Counted from the first letter of the stretch, positions 1 to 9,371 are shown. The stretch is DNA of 60,787 nucleotides from an uncultured Lachnospiraceae bacterium (GCA_900546325.1 URCR01000014.1:1-60787); one strand, 5' to 3'. Notes: a model not told the origin generated them from the sequence alone. Translations and numbers: made by a program.

Positions 1-53
1 AGAGCACTTGACTTTTAATCAAGTTGTCCGGGGTTCGAATCCCCGATGCTTCA
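1..53 (+). tRNA. tRNA-Lys (anticodon TTT), 3' part
   Basis: The anticodon arm is complete: stem CTTGA (7-11), loop CTTTTAA (12-18) with anticodon TTT at 14-16, stem TCAAG (19-23). The T arm is CGGGG-TTCGAAT-CCCCG, ending at 45. It is followed by the 3' acceptor strand ATGCTTC (46-52) and discriminator A53. The 5' acceptor strand and most of the D arm lie outside the window. CCA is not encoded. Confidence 0.95.
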
Positions 54-59
54 CTTAGG

Positions 60-87
60 ACAATCACTTTGGTGGTTGTTTTTTTAT
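60..87 (+). terminator. Intrinsic terminator after tRNA-Lys
   Basis: An 8-bp stem, ACAATCAC (60-67) with GTGGTTGT (72-79) including one G-U pair, closes a TTTG loop. A run of seven T follows. It separates the tRNA transcript from carB. Confidence 0.85.
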
Positions 88-154
88 TATGTTACAAAAA
101 AAAGATACATTTTCCAAGGAAATAGGGCAAAATGAAACAAAATAAAAATTTCTC

Positions 155-183
155 TTGCAAACTGTAGTTCAGGTATGTATAAT
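155..183 (+). promoter_or_regulatory. carB promoter
   Basis: A -35 box TTGCAA (155-160) and a perfect -10 box TATAAT (178-183) are separated by 17 bp. The leader is short, about 28 nt, before the carB ATG. No pyrimidine-attenuation hairpin or PyrR-type site is visible in it. Confidence 0.7.
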
Positions 184-218
184 AATTTAAAATGCGTTGA
201 GAACAGGAGGAATTTAAT

Positions 219-3200
219 ATGTCACAGAGAAAAGACATTCATAAGGTACTTATTATTGGATCAGGCCCTATCATCATTGGACAGGCGTGTGAATTTGACT
301 ATTCAGGAACACAGGCTTGTAAAGCACTTAGAAACCTTGGGTATGAAATTGTATTAGTGAATTCTAATCCGGCTACGATTATGACAGATCCGGATGTTGC
401 TGACGTTACTTATATTGAACCACTGAATGTGGAAAGAATCGAACAAATTATTAAGAAGGAAAGACCAGATGCTTTATTACCAAACCTTGGAGGGCAGTCA
501 GGTCTTAATTTATGCTCAGAATTGGCACAGGCAGGAATTTTAGAAAAATACAATGTCGAAGTCATCGGAGTTCAGGTAGATGCCATTGAACGTGGTGAGG
601 ACAGAATCGAGTTCAAGAAAACAATGGACAGCCTTGGAATCGAGATGGCAAGAAGTGAAGTTGCATATTCTGTTGATGAGGCGCTTGCAATCGCAGACAA
701 ATTAGGTTACCCGGTTGTTCTTCGTCCGGCATACACAATGGGTGGAGCAGGCGGCGGTCTTGTATATAATGTAGAAGAGCTGAAAACAGTCTGCGCCCGT
801 GGTCTTCAGGCAAGCCTTGTAGGACAGGTTCTTGTAGAGGAATCTATTCTCGGATGGGAAGAGTTAGAGTTAGAAGTTGTCCGTGACGCAAACAATAACA
901 TGATCACAGTATGCTTCATTGAGAATATTGATCCGCTTGGTGTACATACCGGAGATTCCTTCTGTGCAGCACCGATGCTTACCATTCCGGAGAATGTACA
1001 GAAACGTTTACAGGAAAAATCTTACAAGATCGTTGAGGCAATCCAGGTAATTGGAGGAACAAACGTACAGTGGGCACATGATCCGAAGACAGATCGTGAT
1101 ATCGTAATCGAGATCAACCCAAGAACATCCCGTTCTTCTGCACTTGCTTCCAAAGCAACAGGATTCCCGATCGCACTTGTGTCAGCAATGCTTGCAACAG
1201 GTCTGACATTGGAAGATATTCCTTGTGGAAAATACGGAACTTTAGATAAGTACGTTCCGGACGGAGATTATGTCGTAATTAAATTCGCTCGCTGGGCATT
1301 TGAAAAGTTCAAAGGGGTAGAAGATAAATTAGGAACACAGATGCGTGCAGTCGGTGAAGTAATGAGCATCGGTAAGAACTACAAAGAAGCATTCCAGAAA
1401 GCAATCCGAAGCCTGGAGACAGGTCGTTACGGACTTGGACATGCAAAAGATTTTGATCAGAAATCAAAAGAAGAATTATTAAAAATGCTGATCACACCTA
1501 CAAGTGAAAGACATTTTATTATGTATGAGGCACTGAGAAAAGGTGCTACAGTTGATGAAATTTTCGAGATTACAAAAGTAAAGAAATATTTCATTGAGCA
1601 GATGAAAGAGCTTGTAGAAGAGGAAGAAGCACTTCTGCAGCATAAAGGAACACTTCCATCAGATGAAGCACTTACTCAGGCAAAGAAAGACGGATTCTCA
1701 GATAAATACCTCAGCCAGATTCTGGAGATCAAAGAAGAGGAAGTAAGAGAGAGACGCCTTGCCATTGGTGTGGAAGAAAAATGGGAAGGTGTTCATGTAA
1801 GCGGAACGGAAGACAGTGCTTACTACTACTCAACATATAACGGAGAAGACAAGAACCCAATCAGCAATGAGAAGCAGAAAATTATGATTCTCGGCGGAGG
1901 TCCAAACAGAATCGGACAGGGAATCGAATTTGACTACTGCTGCGTACATGCTTCACTGGCATTAAAACAGCTTGGATTTGAAACCATTATTGTAAACTGT
2001 AATCCAGAGACTGTTTCCACAGACTATGATACATCTGACAAACTGTATTTTGAGCCATTAACACTGGAAGATGTTTTGAGTATTTACGAAAAAGAAAAAC
2101 CGGTAGGAGTGATCGCACAGTTCGGAGGACAGACACCGCTGAATCTTGCAGCAGATCTGGAAAAGAACGGAGTAAAAATTCTTGGTACAGCTCCATCTGT
2201 AATTGATCTTGCGGAGGACAGAGATTTATTCCGTGCAATGATGGAAAAACTTGAAATTCCAATGCCGGAGTCAGGAATGGCTGTCAATGTAGAAGAAGCG
2301 TTGGAGATCGCTGAAAAGATCGGATATCCGGTAATGGTACGTCCTTCTTACGTACTCGGAGGAAGAGGAATGGAAGTTGTCCATGATGCAGAGAGCATGG
2401 TAGGATATATGAAAGCTGCAGTTGGAGTAACACCGGACAGACCAATCCTGATCGACAGATTCTTAGGACATGCAACAGAATGTGAAGCAGATGCAATCAG
2501 CGACGGAACACATGCATTTGTCCCGGCAGTTATGGAGCACATTGAGCTTGCAGGTGTACACTCAGGAGACTCTGCATGTATCATTCCTTCTAAATATATT
2601 TCGGAAGAGAATGTAAAAACGATCAAAGAGTATACAAGAAAGATTGCAGAAGAAATGCATGTCAAAGGACTTATGAACATGCAGTATGCGATTGAGAATG
2701 GAAAGGTATATGTATTAGAGGCAAATCCGAGAGCATCCAGAACTGTGCCGCTTGTATCAAAAGTATGCAACATCCGAATGGTACCGCTTGCGATTGATAT
2801 TGTGACATCTGAACTGACAGGAAGACCTTCACCGGTTCCGTCATTAAAAGAACAGGATATTCCTTACTATGGAGTAAAAGAAGCTGTATTCCCATTCAAC
2901 ATGTTCCAGGAAGTAGACCCTGTATTAGGACCAGAAATGCGTTCAACAGGTGAGGTTTTAGGACTTTCAAGATTCTATGGGGAAGCATATTATAAAGCAC
3001 AGGAAGCTACACAGCTTAAGATCCCGATGGAAGGAACCGTTCTGATCACAGTAAATGACAGAGATAAAGCAGAAGTTGCCGATGTGGCAAGACAGTTTGC
3101 AGAGACAGGCTTCAAGATTCTTGCTTCTAAGAATACTTACAAATTACTTCAGCAGGAAGGCATCGAGGCAGAACTTGTAAACAAAATGCAGGAAGGCCGT

Positions 3201-3446
3201 CCGAACATCCTCGACTTGATCATGAACGGAAAGATTGATCTGATCATCAATACGCCAATCGGAAAGAGCGAGAACGTAGATGACAGCTACTTAAGAAAAG
3301 CAGCAATTAAGAAAAAAGTTCCATATATCACAACAATGGCAGCAGCAAAAGCAACAGTAAGTGGTATTCAGTCAATGAAAAAACCAGGCTGCGGAGAAGT
3401 AAAATCTATCCAGGAATTACACAGCGAGATTACAGATAAAATGTAA
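219..3446 (+). CDS. carB: Carbamoyl-phosphate synthase large subunit
   Basis: This enzyme makes carbamoyl phosphate from bicarbonate, glutamine-derived ammonia and two ATP, for pyrimidine and arginine synthesis in the cytoplasm. The 1075-residue length is normal for the family. The two tandem carboxy-phosphate and carbamoyl-phosphate halves are visible as repeated ATP-grasp modules, with GGAGGGL and GGRGMEV loops and EINPRTSRSS and EANPRASRT metal/ATP-site segments. A C-terminal MGS-like allosteric domain occupies roughly residues 930-1075. AGGAGG at 205-210 fixes the ATG at 219. The glutaminase subunit gene carA is not adjacent, because a tRNA gene lies directly upstream, so it must be elsewhere. 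Codon use is strongly biased, as in a highly expressed gene. Confidence 0.97.
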   Translation: MSQRKDIHKVLIIGSGPIIIGQACEFDYSGTQACKALRNLGYEIVLVNSNPATIMTDPDVADVTYIEPLNVERIEQIIKKERPDALLPNLGGQSGLNLCSELAQAGILEKYNVEVIGVQVDAIERGEDRIEFKKTMDSLGIEMARSEVAYSVDEALAIADKLGYPVVLRPAYTMGGAGGGLVYNVEELKTVCARGLQASLVGQVLVEESILGWEELELEVVRDANNNMITVCFIENIDPLGVHTGDSFCAAPMLTIPENVQKRLQEKSYKIVEAIQVIGGTNVQWAHDPKTDRDIVIEINPRTSRSSALASKATGFPIALVSAMLATGLTLEDIPCGKYGTLDKYVPDGDYVVIKFARWAFEKFKGVEDKLGTQMRAVGEVMSIGKNYKEAFQKAIRSLETGRYGLGHAKDFDQKSKEELLKMLITPTSERHFIMYEALRKGATVDEIFEITKVKKYFIEQMKELVEEEEALLQHKGTLPSDEALTQAKKDGFSDKYLSQILEIKEEEVRERRLAIGVEEKWEGVHVSGTEDSAYYYSTYNGEDKNPISNEKQKIMILGGGPNRIGQGIEFDYCCVHASLALKQLGFETIIVNCNPETVSTDYDTSDKLYFEPLTLEDVLSIYEKEKPVGVIAQFGGQTPLNLAADLEKNGVKILGTAPSVIDLAEDRDLFRAMMEKLEIPMPESGMAVNVEEALEIAEKIGYPVMVRPSYVLGGRGMEVVHDAESMVGYMKAAVGVTPDRPILIDRFLGHATECEADAISDGTHAFVPAVMEHIELAGVHSGDSACIIPSKYISEENVKTIKEYTRKIAEEMHVKGLMNMQYAIENGKVYVLEANPRASRTVPLVSKVCNIRMVPLAIDIVTSELTGRPSPVPSLKEQDIPYYGVKEAVFPFNMFQEVDPVLGPEMRSTGEVLGLSRFYGEAYYKAQEATQLKIPMEGTVLITVNDRDKAEVADVARQFAETGFKILASKNTYKLLQQEGIEAELVNKMQEGRPNILDLIMNGKIDLIINTPIGKSENVDDSYLRKAAIKKKVPYITTMAAAKATVSGIQSMKKPGCGEVKSIQELHSEITDKM

Positions 3447-3531
3447 GAGATAGCTGCAGATTCCAAATGCTGTACAAAAAGTGATCTACACTTGTATGAT
3501 CAGAAAAAAACAGAAAAGTAAGTGAACTGAA

Positions 3532-3578
3532 AATCCCAGCGGATAATGTCTGAGCACATTCATCCGCTGGATTTTTTA
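3532..3578 (+). terminator. Intrinsic terminator after carB
   Basis: The stem pairs AATCCCAGCGGAT (about 3532-3544, one bulged C) with ATCCGCTGGATT (3562-3573). It is followed by a T run to about 3577. Confidence 0.85.
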
Positions 3579-3582
3579 TGGG

Positions 3583-3612
3583 TTTACATTTGGACGGACA
3601 CTTTGATACAAT
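3583..3612 (+). promoter_or_regulatory. Promoter for the decarboxylase-to-rsmI block
   Basis: TTTACA (3583-3588) and TACAAT (3607-3612) are separated by 18 bp. They lie just after the carB terminator and about 40 nt before the ATG at 3652. Confidence 0.55.
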
Positions 3613-3651
3613 GAAAAGGAAACAGAAGACAGAAAGTATAGAATAGAAAAT

Positions 3652-5043
3652 ATGAAGACACTTTATGATAGATTAGAAACGTATGGAAACAGTGATTTTT
3701 ATGGGATGCATATGCCTGGGCATAAGCGAAACCGGCAGTTGATCAGGAACCGGATTCCTTATGAACTGGATATTACGGAAATTGACGGCTTTGATGACCT
3801 GCATCATGCAGATGGAATCATCAGGGAGGCGGAAGCACGGGCAGCCAGGCTTTACAAAGCAGAAACTACCCATTTTCTTGTAAATGGAAGCACGGTCGGT
3901 ATTCTGAGTGCAATTCTTGGTTCTACAAAAAGAGGAGATAAGATTCTTGTGGCGAGAAATTGTCATAAGTCTGTCTATCACGGGATTGATCTCAATGAGC
4001 TGGAACCGGTGTACGTTTATCCAGTATATGAAGATTCGGGAATTAATGGAGAAATTTCTGCGCAAGAAATAAAAACCGCGTTGGAGAGAGAACCGGAGAT
4101 CAAAGCAGTGATGATCGTATCTCCGACGTATGACGGTGTGGTCTCGGATGTTGAGAAGATTGCCGGGATTGTACATGAATACGGGATTCCACTGATTGTG
4201 GATGAAGCGCACGGCGCACATTTTGGCTTCCATCCGTATTTTCCGGAAAATGCAAACAGAAAAGGGGCAGATATTGTCATCCACAGTGTGCATAAGACGT
4301 TGCCTGCTCTGACACAGACGGCGCTGCTCCATCTAAACGGTCAGATTGCGGATCGGGAGAAGATTGAGCGGTACCTTCATATGCTGCAGTCCAGCAGTCC
4401 ATCCTACATTCTGATGGCAAGTATTGATGTATGTATGGAATTTCTGGAGAAAAACGGGCAGCGGGAATTTGAAAAGTATGTGCAGGTGCTGGAAAAGGTC
4501 AGGGAGAGGCTGGGAAGATTACGCCGGCTCAAACTGATCGAGACAGAACAGTATGACCGGTCAAAACTTGTAATCTCCGTTCAGAACAGTGAATTGTCAA
4601 GCAGAGAGCTTTCAGAAATACTGAGAGAAAAATATCATCTGGAGATGGAGATGACCGCGGGAAACTATATTCTTGCAATGACTTCTGTCGGAGATACAGA
4701 GGAAGGTCTGGACCGGTTTGCAAGTGCACTGGAAGAGATTGATGCAAAATTAAAGGAGTCAGAAAGGGAAGTCTGTTTAGGAAGTCTTCCGCGAACCAGA
4801 TTGTGTTTGAAAGGCTCGGAAGCGATCGGAAGGAAAAACGGGATCAGCATGGCATGGGGGGACAGTGCCGGGTTGATTTCTATGGAATATGCCTACCTGT
4901 ATCCGCCGGGGATCCCGTTGATCGTGCCGGGAGAACAGGTGACAGAAGAAGTGATTTCCTATCTTGAGCAATATAGAAAAAGGGGATTTTCAATCGAAGG
5001 GCTGACAGAGGAAGGAAAAATAAAGGTGTGCAGAGATGAGTAA
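3652..5043 (+). CDS. Orn/Lys/Arg decarboxylase family, YaaO/SpeA-like PLP enzyme
   Basis: This is a fold-type I PLP enzyme of the basic-amino-acid decarboxylase family, 463 residues long, which matches the short Firmicutes form (SpeA/YaaO). The PLP-binding lysine sits in HSVHKTLPALTQ, and the cofactor aspartate in DEAHGAHFG. The N-terminal signature is GMHMPGHKRN. The C-terminal third matches the Orn/Lys/Arg decarboxylase C-terminal domain, with PPGIPL. The substrate (arginine, lysine or ornithine) cannot be told from the sequence. It heads the same gene block as yaaO in B. subtilis and overlaps the next gene by 8 nt, so the two are probably translationally coupled. Confidence 0.88.
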   Translation: MKTLYDRLETYGNSDFYGMHMPGHKRNRQLIRNRIPYELDITEIDGFDDLHHADGIIREAEARAARLYKAETTHFLVNGSTVGILSAILGSTKRGDKILVARNCHKSVYHGIDLNELEPVYVYPVYEDSGINGEISAQEIKTALEREPEIKAVMIVSPTYDGVVSDVEKIAGIVHEYGIPLIVDEAHGAHFGFHPYFPENANRKGADIVIHSVHKTLPALTQTALLHLNGQIADREKIERYLHMLQSSSPSYILMASIDVCMEFLEKNGQREFEKYVQVLEKVRERLGRLRRLKLIETEQYDRSKLVISVQNSELSSRELSEILREKYHLEMEMTAGNYILAMTSVGDTEEGLDRFASALEEIDAKLKESEREVCLGSLPRTRLCLKGSEAIGRKNGISMAWGDSAGLISMEYAYLYPPGIPLIVPGEQVTEEVISYLEQYRKRGFSIEGLTEEGKIKVCRDE

Positions 5044-5650
5044 GATTTTTTATTTTATGGGCAAGAGTGCAGCAGGGAAGGATACTATTTTTCAGAAGAT
5101 ACAAAAGCTTCTGCCGGATCTGCGGACGGTGGTGATCTATACGACGCGTCCGATCCGGGAAGGAGAAGAAGACGGTGTTGCTTATCATTTTGTGACGGAG
5201 GAGAGGATGAGAGAACTTGAGGAAGAGGGAAAGATCATCGAACTTCGGGCATACAATACGGTACATGGCATCTGGTATTATTTCACGGCGGATGACGGGC
5301 AGTTTTCGGGAAATGAAAGTTGTGTGGCGATCGGGACACTGGAGTCTTTTGAAAAAATGCAGAATTATTTTGGAAAAGAAAATGTAGTTCCGATCTACAT
5401 TCAGGTAGAAGACGGAATCCGATTAGAGAGAGCGCTTGCACGGGAACGCTCGCAGAAAGTGCCGAAATACGCGGAACTTTGCAGGCGGTTTCTGGCAGAT
5501 GAGAAGGATTTTTCCAAAGAAAATTTAAAACGTCTCGGAATCGAGAAGTGTTTTGAAAATCAGGACATGGAAAAATGTACAAATGAAATTATGCTATATA
5601 TTCAGAAAAATCTATGCTATAATAGCAACAAAGATACTGGCAGTATATAA
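5036..5650 (+). CDS. Guanylate kinase-like P-loop kinase
   Basis: This 204-residue protein has guanylate-kinase features. The P-loop GKSAAGKD is close to the start, and the GMP-binding segment is TTRPIREGEEDGVAYHF. A lid-like basic region (RLERALARERSQ) lies near residue 130. The P-loop departs from the usual GPSGVGKGT. It occupies the position held by thymidylate kinase (tmk) in the B. subtilis yaaO-tmk-holB region. It may be a gmk paralogue rather than the essential Gmk, which usually sits near rpoZ. The substrate is therefore uncertain. Confidence 0.75.
   Translation: MSKIFYFMGKSAAGKDTIFQKIQKLLPDLRTVVIYTTRPIREGEEDGVAYHFVTEERMRELEEEGKIIELRAYNTVHGIWYYFTADDGQFSGNESCVAIGTLESFEKMQNYFGKENVVPIYIQVEDGIRLERALARERSQKVPKYAELCRRFLADEKDFSKENLKRLGIEKCFENQDMEKCTNEIMLYIQKNLCYNSNKDTGSI
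5615..5623 (+). promoter_or_regulatory. Extended -10 promoter inside the gmk-like 3' end
   Basis: TGC followed by TATAAT (5615-5623) forms an extended -10 element about 70 nt before holB. The matching -35 region (TATATA, 5595-5600) is poor. It could drive holB-ricT-trmN6 separately. Confidence 0.45.
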
Positions 5651-5692
5651 TATTTTCAACCAATAATTTACACACAAAGGACAGTGATGATC

Positions 5693-6682
5693 ATGGGCGG
5701 ATTTAAAGATGTAATTGGACATAATGAGATTATCGAGTATATTCAGAATGCAGTGAAGATGGACAAAGTTTCCCATGCGTACATTATGAATGGACAGAAA
5801 GGTTCCGGGAAGAAGATGCTTGCGGATCTGTTCGCAAGGACGCTTCAGTGTGAGGGAGAAGGAGTGGAACCTTGCGGAGAATGCCGTTCTTGCAGACAGG
5901 CGGATGGGAATAACCAGCCGGATATTATCAAGGTGACACATGAGAAACCAAATTCGATCAGTGTCGATGATATCCGTATGCAGGTGAATAATGATATTCT
6001 GATCAAGCCATACAGCAGCAAATATAAGATTTACATTATTCCGGAGGCAGATAAGATGACGGTGCAGGCGCAGAATGCCCTCTTAAAGACGATAGAGGAG
6101 CCGCCGTCCTATGCAGTGATCTTTCTTCTGACAGAGAATGCAGAAGTTCTTTTGCCGACGATCCGTTCCCGCTGTGTGATGTTAAAACTGAGGAATATCA
6201 AAGATAAGCTGATCAAGAAATATCTGATGGAAGAGATGGAGATTCCGGATTATAAGGCCGATATCTGCACCGCATTTGCCCAGGGCAATATGGGGCGTGC
6301 GATCATGCTGGCGACCTCCGAGCACTTCAATGAGATCAAGGAAGAAGCAGTACAGCTTTTAAAATATATCAATGATATGGAACTGTATGAGATTGTGGAG
6401 GCGATCAAGCGGATCAATAACTATAAGCTGGAAATCACAGATTATCTCGACATTATCATGATCTGGTACAGGGACATTCTTCTTTACAAGGCGACGAAGG
6501 ATGTAGACGGGGTTGTATTTGCTGACCAGCTAAATTATATCAAAGAACGGGCAAGCAAGAGTTCCTACGAGGGAATCGAGAAGATCTTAGACAGCATTGA
6601 GAAGGCGAAGACGCGTCTCAAGGCAAATGTAAACTTTGATCTTGTCATGGAACTGCTGCTGCTGACAATAAAGGAGAACTAG
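5693..6682 (+). CDS. holB: DNA polymerase III subunit delta'
   Basis: This AAA+ clamp-loader subunit helps load the beta clamp on primed DNA. The P-loop region is GQKGSGKK. The zinc module follows with four cysteines in the order C...CGECRSC. The later motifs are PEADKMTVQAQNALLKTIEE (Walker B-like to sensor 1), LPTIRSRC (SRC motif) and a helical C-terminal collar. Length is 329 residues from this start. AAAGGA at 5676-5681 could serve ATG 5687 or ATG 5693; homologues usually begin just before GFKDVIGH, so 5693 was chosen. A GTG at 5684 is too close to the ribosome binding site. Confidence 0.92.
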   Translation: MGGFKDVIGHNEIIEYIQNAVKMDKVSHAYIMNGQKGSGKKMLADLFARTLQCEGEGVEPCGECRSCRQADGNNQPDIIKVTHEKPNSISVDDIRMQVNNDILIKPYSSKYKIYIIPEADKMTVQAQNALLKTIEEPPSYAVIFLLTENAEVLLPTIRSRCVMLKLRNIKDKLIKKYLMEEMEIPDYKADICTAFAQGNMGRAIMLATSEHFNEIKEEAVQLLKYINDMELYEIVEAIKRINNYKLEITDYLDIIMIWYRDILLYKATKDVDGVVFADQLNYIKERASKSSYEGIEKILDSIEKAKTRLKANVNFDLVMELLLLTIKEN

Positions 6683-6686
6683 AACA

Positions 6687-7598
6687 ATGGCAAGAGTAAT
6701 CGGGGTAAGATTTCGTACGGCAGGGAAGATTTACTTCTTCTCGCCGGGGAAATTCGATGTCAGAAGAGGAAATCAGGTGATCGTGGAGACTGCGAGGGGA
6801 ATCGAGTTCGGAAATGTGGTGACAGGACCAAAAGATGTTCCGGATGATCAGATCATGCAGCCGTTAAAGACTGTGATCCGTATCGCGACGGAGGAGGACC
6901 GGAGAACAGAAGAAAAGAACAGAGAGAAAGAAAAAGAGGCATTTGATATCTGTCTTGAGAAAATCAGAAAACATGGACTTGAGATGAAGCTGATCAATGC
7001 GGAATATACATTTGATAATAATAAGGTGCTGTTCTATTTTACAGCAGATGGAAGAATCGATTTCAGGGAACTGGTTAAGGATCTTGCGGCAGTATTCCGC
7101 ACGAGAATTGAATTAAGACAGATCGGAGTCAGAGATGAGACGAAGATCCGGGGAGGCATTGGTGTCTGCGGAAGACCGCTCTGCTGCCATACCTATTTGT
7201 CAGAGTTTGCGCCGGTGTCGATCAAGATGGCAAAAGAGCAGAATCTTTCGCTGAATCCGACAAAGATTTCCGGTGTCTGCGGAAGGCTGATGTGCTGCCT
7301 GACCAATGAGCAGGAGACATATGAGGAGTTAAACAGCCATCTTCCGTCGGTAGGGGATACCGTCACGACAGTGGAAGGACTGAAAGGTGAGGTTCACAGC
7401 CTGAGTGTGTTAAGGCAGCTTGTGAAGGTGATCGTCAAGCTTGACAATGATGAGAAAGAGATCAGAGAATATAAAGTTTCTGAATTGAAATTTAAACCGA
7501 GAAGGAAGAAAAATGAAGTCAGACTCTCAAAAGAACAGATGAGAGAGCTGGCTGCGCTTGAGAAAGGTACAGGAGAATCGAAGTTAGATGACAACTAA
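6687..7598 (+). CDS. ricT: RicT (YaaT) / PSP1-domain protein
   Basis: This is a PSP1 C-terminal domain protein of 303 residues. The two cysteine motifs GVCGRPLCC and GVCGRLMCC are characteristic of the family. In B. subtilis the orthologue forms the RicA-RicF-RicT complex, which carries iron-sulphur clusters and works with RNase Y in mRNA maturation, competence and sporulation. RicT also follows holB there, as here, 4 nt downstream. The C-terminal tail after about residue 265 is charged. No ricA or ricF is in this window. AAGGAG at 6671-6676 supports the ATG. Confidence 0.9.
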   Translation: MARVIGVRFRTAGKIYFFSPGKFDVRRGNQVIVETARGIEFGNVVTGPKDVPDDQIMQPLKTVIRIATEEDRRTEEKNREKEKEAFDICLEKIRKHGLEMKLINAEYTFDNNKVLFYFTADGRIDFRELVKDLAAVFRTRIELRQIGVRDETKIRGGIGVCGRPLCCHTYLSEFAPVSIKMAKEQNLSLNPTKISGVCGRLMCCLTNEQETYEELNSHLPSVGDTVTTVEGLKGEVHSLSVLRQLVKVIVKLDNDEKEIREYKVSELKFKPRRKKNEVRLSKEQMRELAALEKGTGESKLDDN

Positions 7599-8328
7599 TT
7601 TGAAGCAGGAAGAGAGATTAGATGATCTCCAGATCAATGGGTATGAGATCATCCAGCATCCGGGAAGATTCTGTTTTGGCATGGACGCGGTGCTTCTCTC
7701 AAATTTTGCGGCAGTCAAAAAGGGAGAGAAGGCGCTGGATCTTGGAACGGGGACGGGAATCATTCCGATCCTTCTGGAGGCGAAGACCGATGGAGAACAT
7801 TTTACCGGGCTGGAGATTCAAAACGAGAGTGCGGATATGGCGCGAAGAAGCGTGTCGCACAATCATCTGGAGCAGAAGATAACGATTCAGACAGGCGACA
7901 TCAAAGAGGCGGGCACGATATTTCCTCCCGCTTCTTTTGATGTGATCACGACGAATCCGCCCTACATGTTAGGGGAACATGGACTTAGAAATGATGCTGA
8001 TGCAAAGACGATCGCGCGGCATGAAGTATTGTGCACGCTGGATGATATTTTGCGGGAGAGTGCAAAGCTTCTGAAGTTCAAAGGCAGATTTTATATGGTA
8101 CACAGACCGTTCCGCCTGCCGGAAATTCTTACGAAGATGTCCCAATATGGAATCGAGCCGAAGCGGATGAGGCTTGTGCATCCGTACATCAATAAAGAGC
8201 CGAATATGGTTCTGATCGAAGGTTCCAGAGGGGGAAGACCGCGGATGAAGGTGGAACCTCCGCTGATCGTGTACAAAGAGCCCGGAGTCTATACTGAAGA
8301 ATTGCTTCAGGGATACAGTATGAAGTAG
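7588..8328 (+). CDS. trmN6: tRNA1(Val) A37 N6-methyltransferase-like (YabB/TrmN6)
   Basis: This class I SAM-dependent N6-adenine methyltransferase has 246 residues. The SAM-binding motif I is DLGTGTGIIPILL, and the catalytic motif is NPPYM (TTNPPYMLGEHG). It belongs to the YfiC/TrmN6 family, which modifies A37 of tRNA-Val. It overlaps ricT by 11 nt and precedes rsmI, the same order as yabB-yabC in B. subtilis. The exact tRNA target is inferred from family membership. Confidence 0.87.
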   Translation: MTTNLKQEERLDDLQINGYEIIQHPGRFCFGMDAVLLSNFAAVKKGEKALDLGTGTGIIPILLEAKTDGEHFTGLEIQNESADMARRSVSHNHLEQKITIQTGDIKEAGTIFPPASFDVITTNPPYMLGEHGLRNDADAKTIARHEVLCTLDDILRESAKLLKFKGRFYMVHRPFRLPEILTKMSQYGIEPKRMRLVHPYINKEPNMVLIEGSRGGRPRMKVEPPLIVYKEPGVYTEELLQGYSMK

Positions 8329-8391
8329 CAGCGTGCAAGACAGGCGGCAGCAGGCCCGCTGAGGAAAATGAACAAGAAAGGGAAAAGTGCC

Positions 8392-9228
8392 ATGGCAGGT
8401 ATTTTATATTTATGTGCAACACCGATCGGAAATCTGGAGGATATGACGTTCCGGGCGGTGAGAGTGCTTGGGGAAGTGGATCTGATCGCGGCGGAAGATA
8501 CGAGAAACAGTATCAAACTGCTCAATCATTTTGAGATCAAGACCCCGATGACGAGCTACCACGAATATAATAAAATAGAAAAAGGGAAGAAGCTTGTGCA
8601 GAAGCTTTTGGAAGGACAAAATCTTGCACTGATCACAGATGCGGGCACACCGGGGATTTCCGATCCGGGAGAAGAACTTGTGAAAATGTGCTACGAGGCC
8701 GGAATCACAGTCACATCACTTCCGGGGGCGGCGGCATGTATCACGGCATTAACAATTTCCGGGCTTGCTACGAGAAGATTTGCATTTGAAGCATTTCTTC
8801 CGAGTGATAAGAAAGAGCGCCAGGAAGTATTAAAGGAACTGGAACAGGAGACGAGAACAATCATTTTATATGAGGCTCCGCACAGACTTGTGAAGACTTT
8901 AAAGGAGCTTAAAGAGGTACTTGGCGATCGAAAGATCACCGTGTGCCGGGAGCTTACAAAGAAGCATGAGACCGCATTTGCGACAACTTTGAGAGAGGCG
9001 GTCGTCTATTACGAGGAAAATGATCCAAAGGGAGAGTGTGTCCTCGTAGTGGAAGGAAAGAGCAGAGAAGAGATCCGAAAGGAAGCGCAGAGCCGGTGGG
9101 AGCAGATGTCACTGGAAGACCATGTACAATATTACATCGATCAGGGAATCGATAAAAAGGAAGCGATGAAAAAGGTGGCAAAGGATCGCGGGATTTCCAA
9201 AAGAGATGTGTATAACAGCTTGATTTAG
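8392..9228 (+). CDS. rsmI: 16S rRNA (cytidine1402-2'-O)-methyltransferase
   Basis: RsmI methylates the ribose of C1402 in the 16S rRNA decoding centre. The tetrapyrrole-methylase fold is evident from LYLCATPIGNLEDMTFRA at the N terminus, AEDTRN, TDAGTPGISDPGEELV and the later LYEAPHR. An ATG at 8368 has GAGGA only 2 nt ahead. The ATG at 8392 has AGAAAGGGA nine bases upstream and matches the usual family start, so 8392 was chosen (278 residues). It probably ends the housekeeping operon. Confidence 0.93.
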   Translation: MAGILYLCATPIGNLEDMTFRAVRVLGEVDLIAAEDTRNSIKLLNHFEIKTPMTSYHEYNKIEKGKKLVQKLLEGQNLALITDAGTPGISDPGEELVKMCYEAGITVTSLPGAAACITALTISGLATRRFAFEAFLPSDKKERQEVLKELEQETRTIILYEAPHRLVKTLKELKEVLGDRKITVCRELTKKHETAFATTLREAVVYYEENDPKGECVLVVEGKSREEIRKEAQSRWEQMSLEDHVQYYIDQGIDKKEAMKKVAKDRGISKRDVYNSLI

Positions 9229-9306
9229 ATGTGTTTTGAGCAACTTGTATACTAATTTCCAAAAAGTTTGTGCAAGTGGAGTATGGAACCAGATTCTGTT
9301 TTCCCT

Positions 9307-9312
9307 TATACT
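9307..9312 (+). promoter_or_regulatory. Possible -10 box for the MsmK/UgpC gene
   Basis: TATACT lies 59 nt before the ATG at 9372. A second TATACTAAT copy occurs at 9248. No convincing -35 box is seen for either, so this is only a candidate. Confidence 0.3.
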
Positions 9313-9371
9313 AATCATATCGAAAAACGAAATAAGACATGAATAGGTAAAGTTTAGGAGGAAATGTAACA

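Noticed and set aside
3673..4332. A 219-codon minus-strand open frame opposite the decarboxylase gene
   Set aside because: Shadow of a well-supported gene; no domain or start signal.
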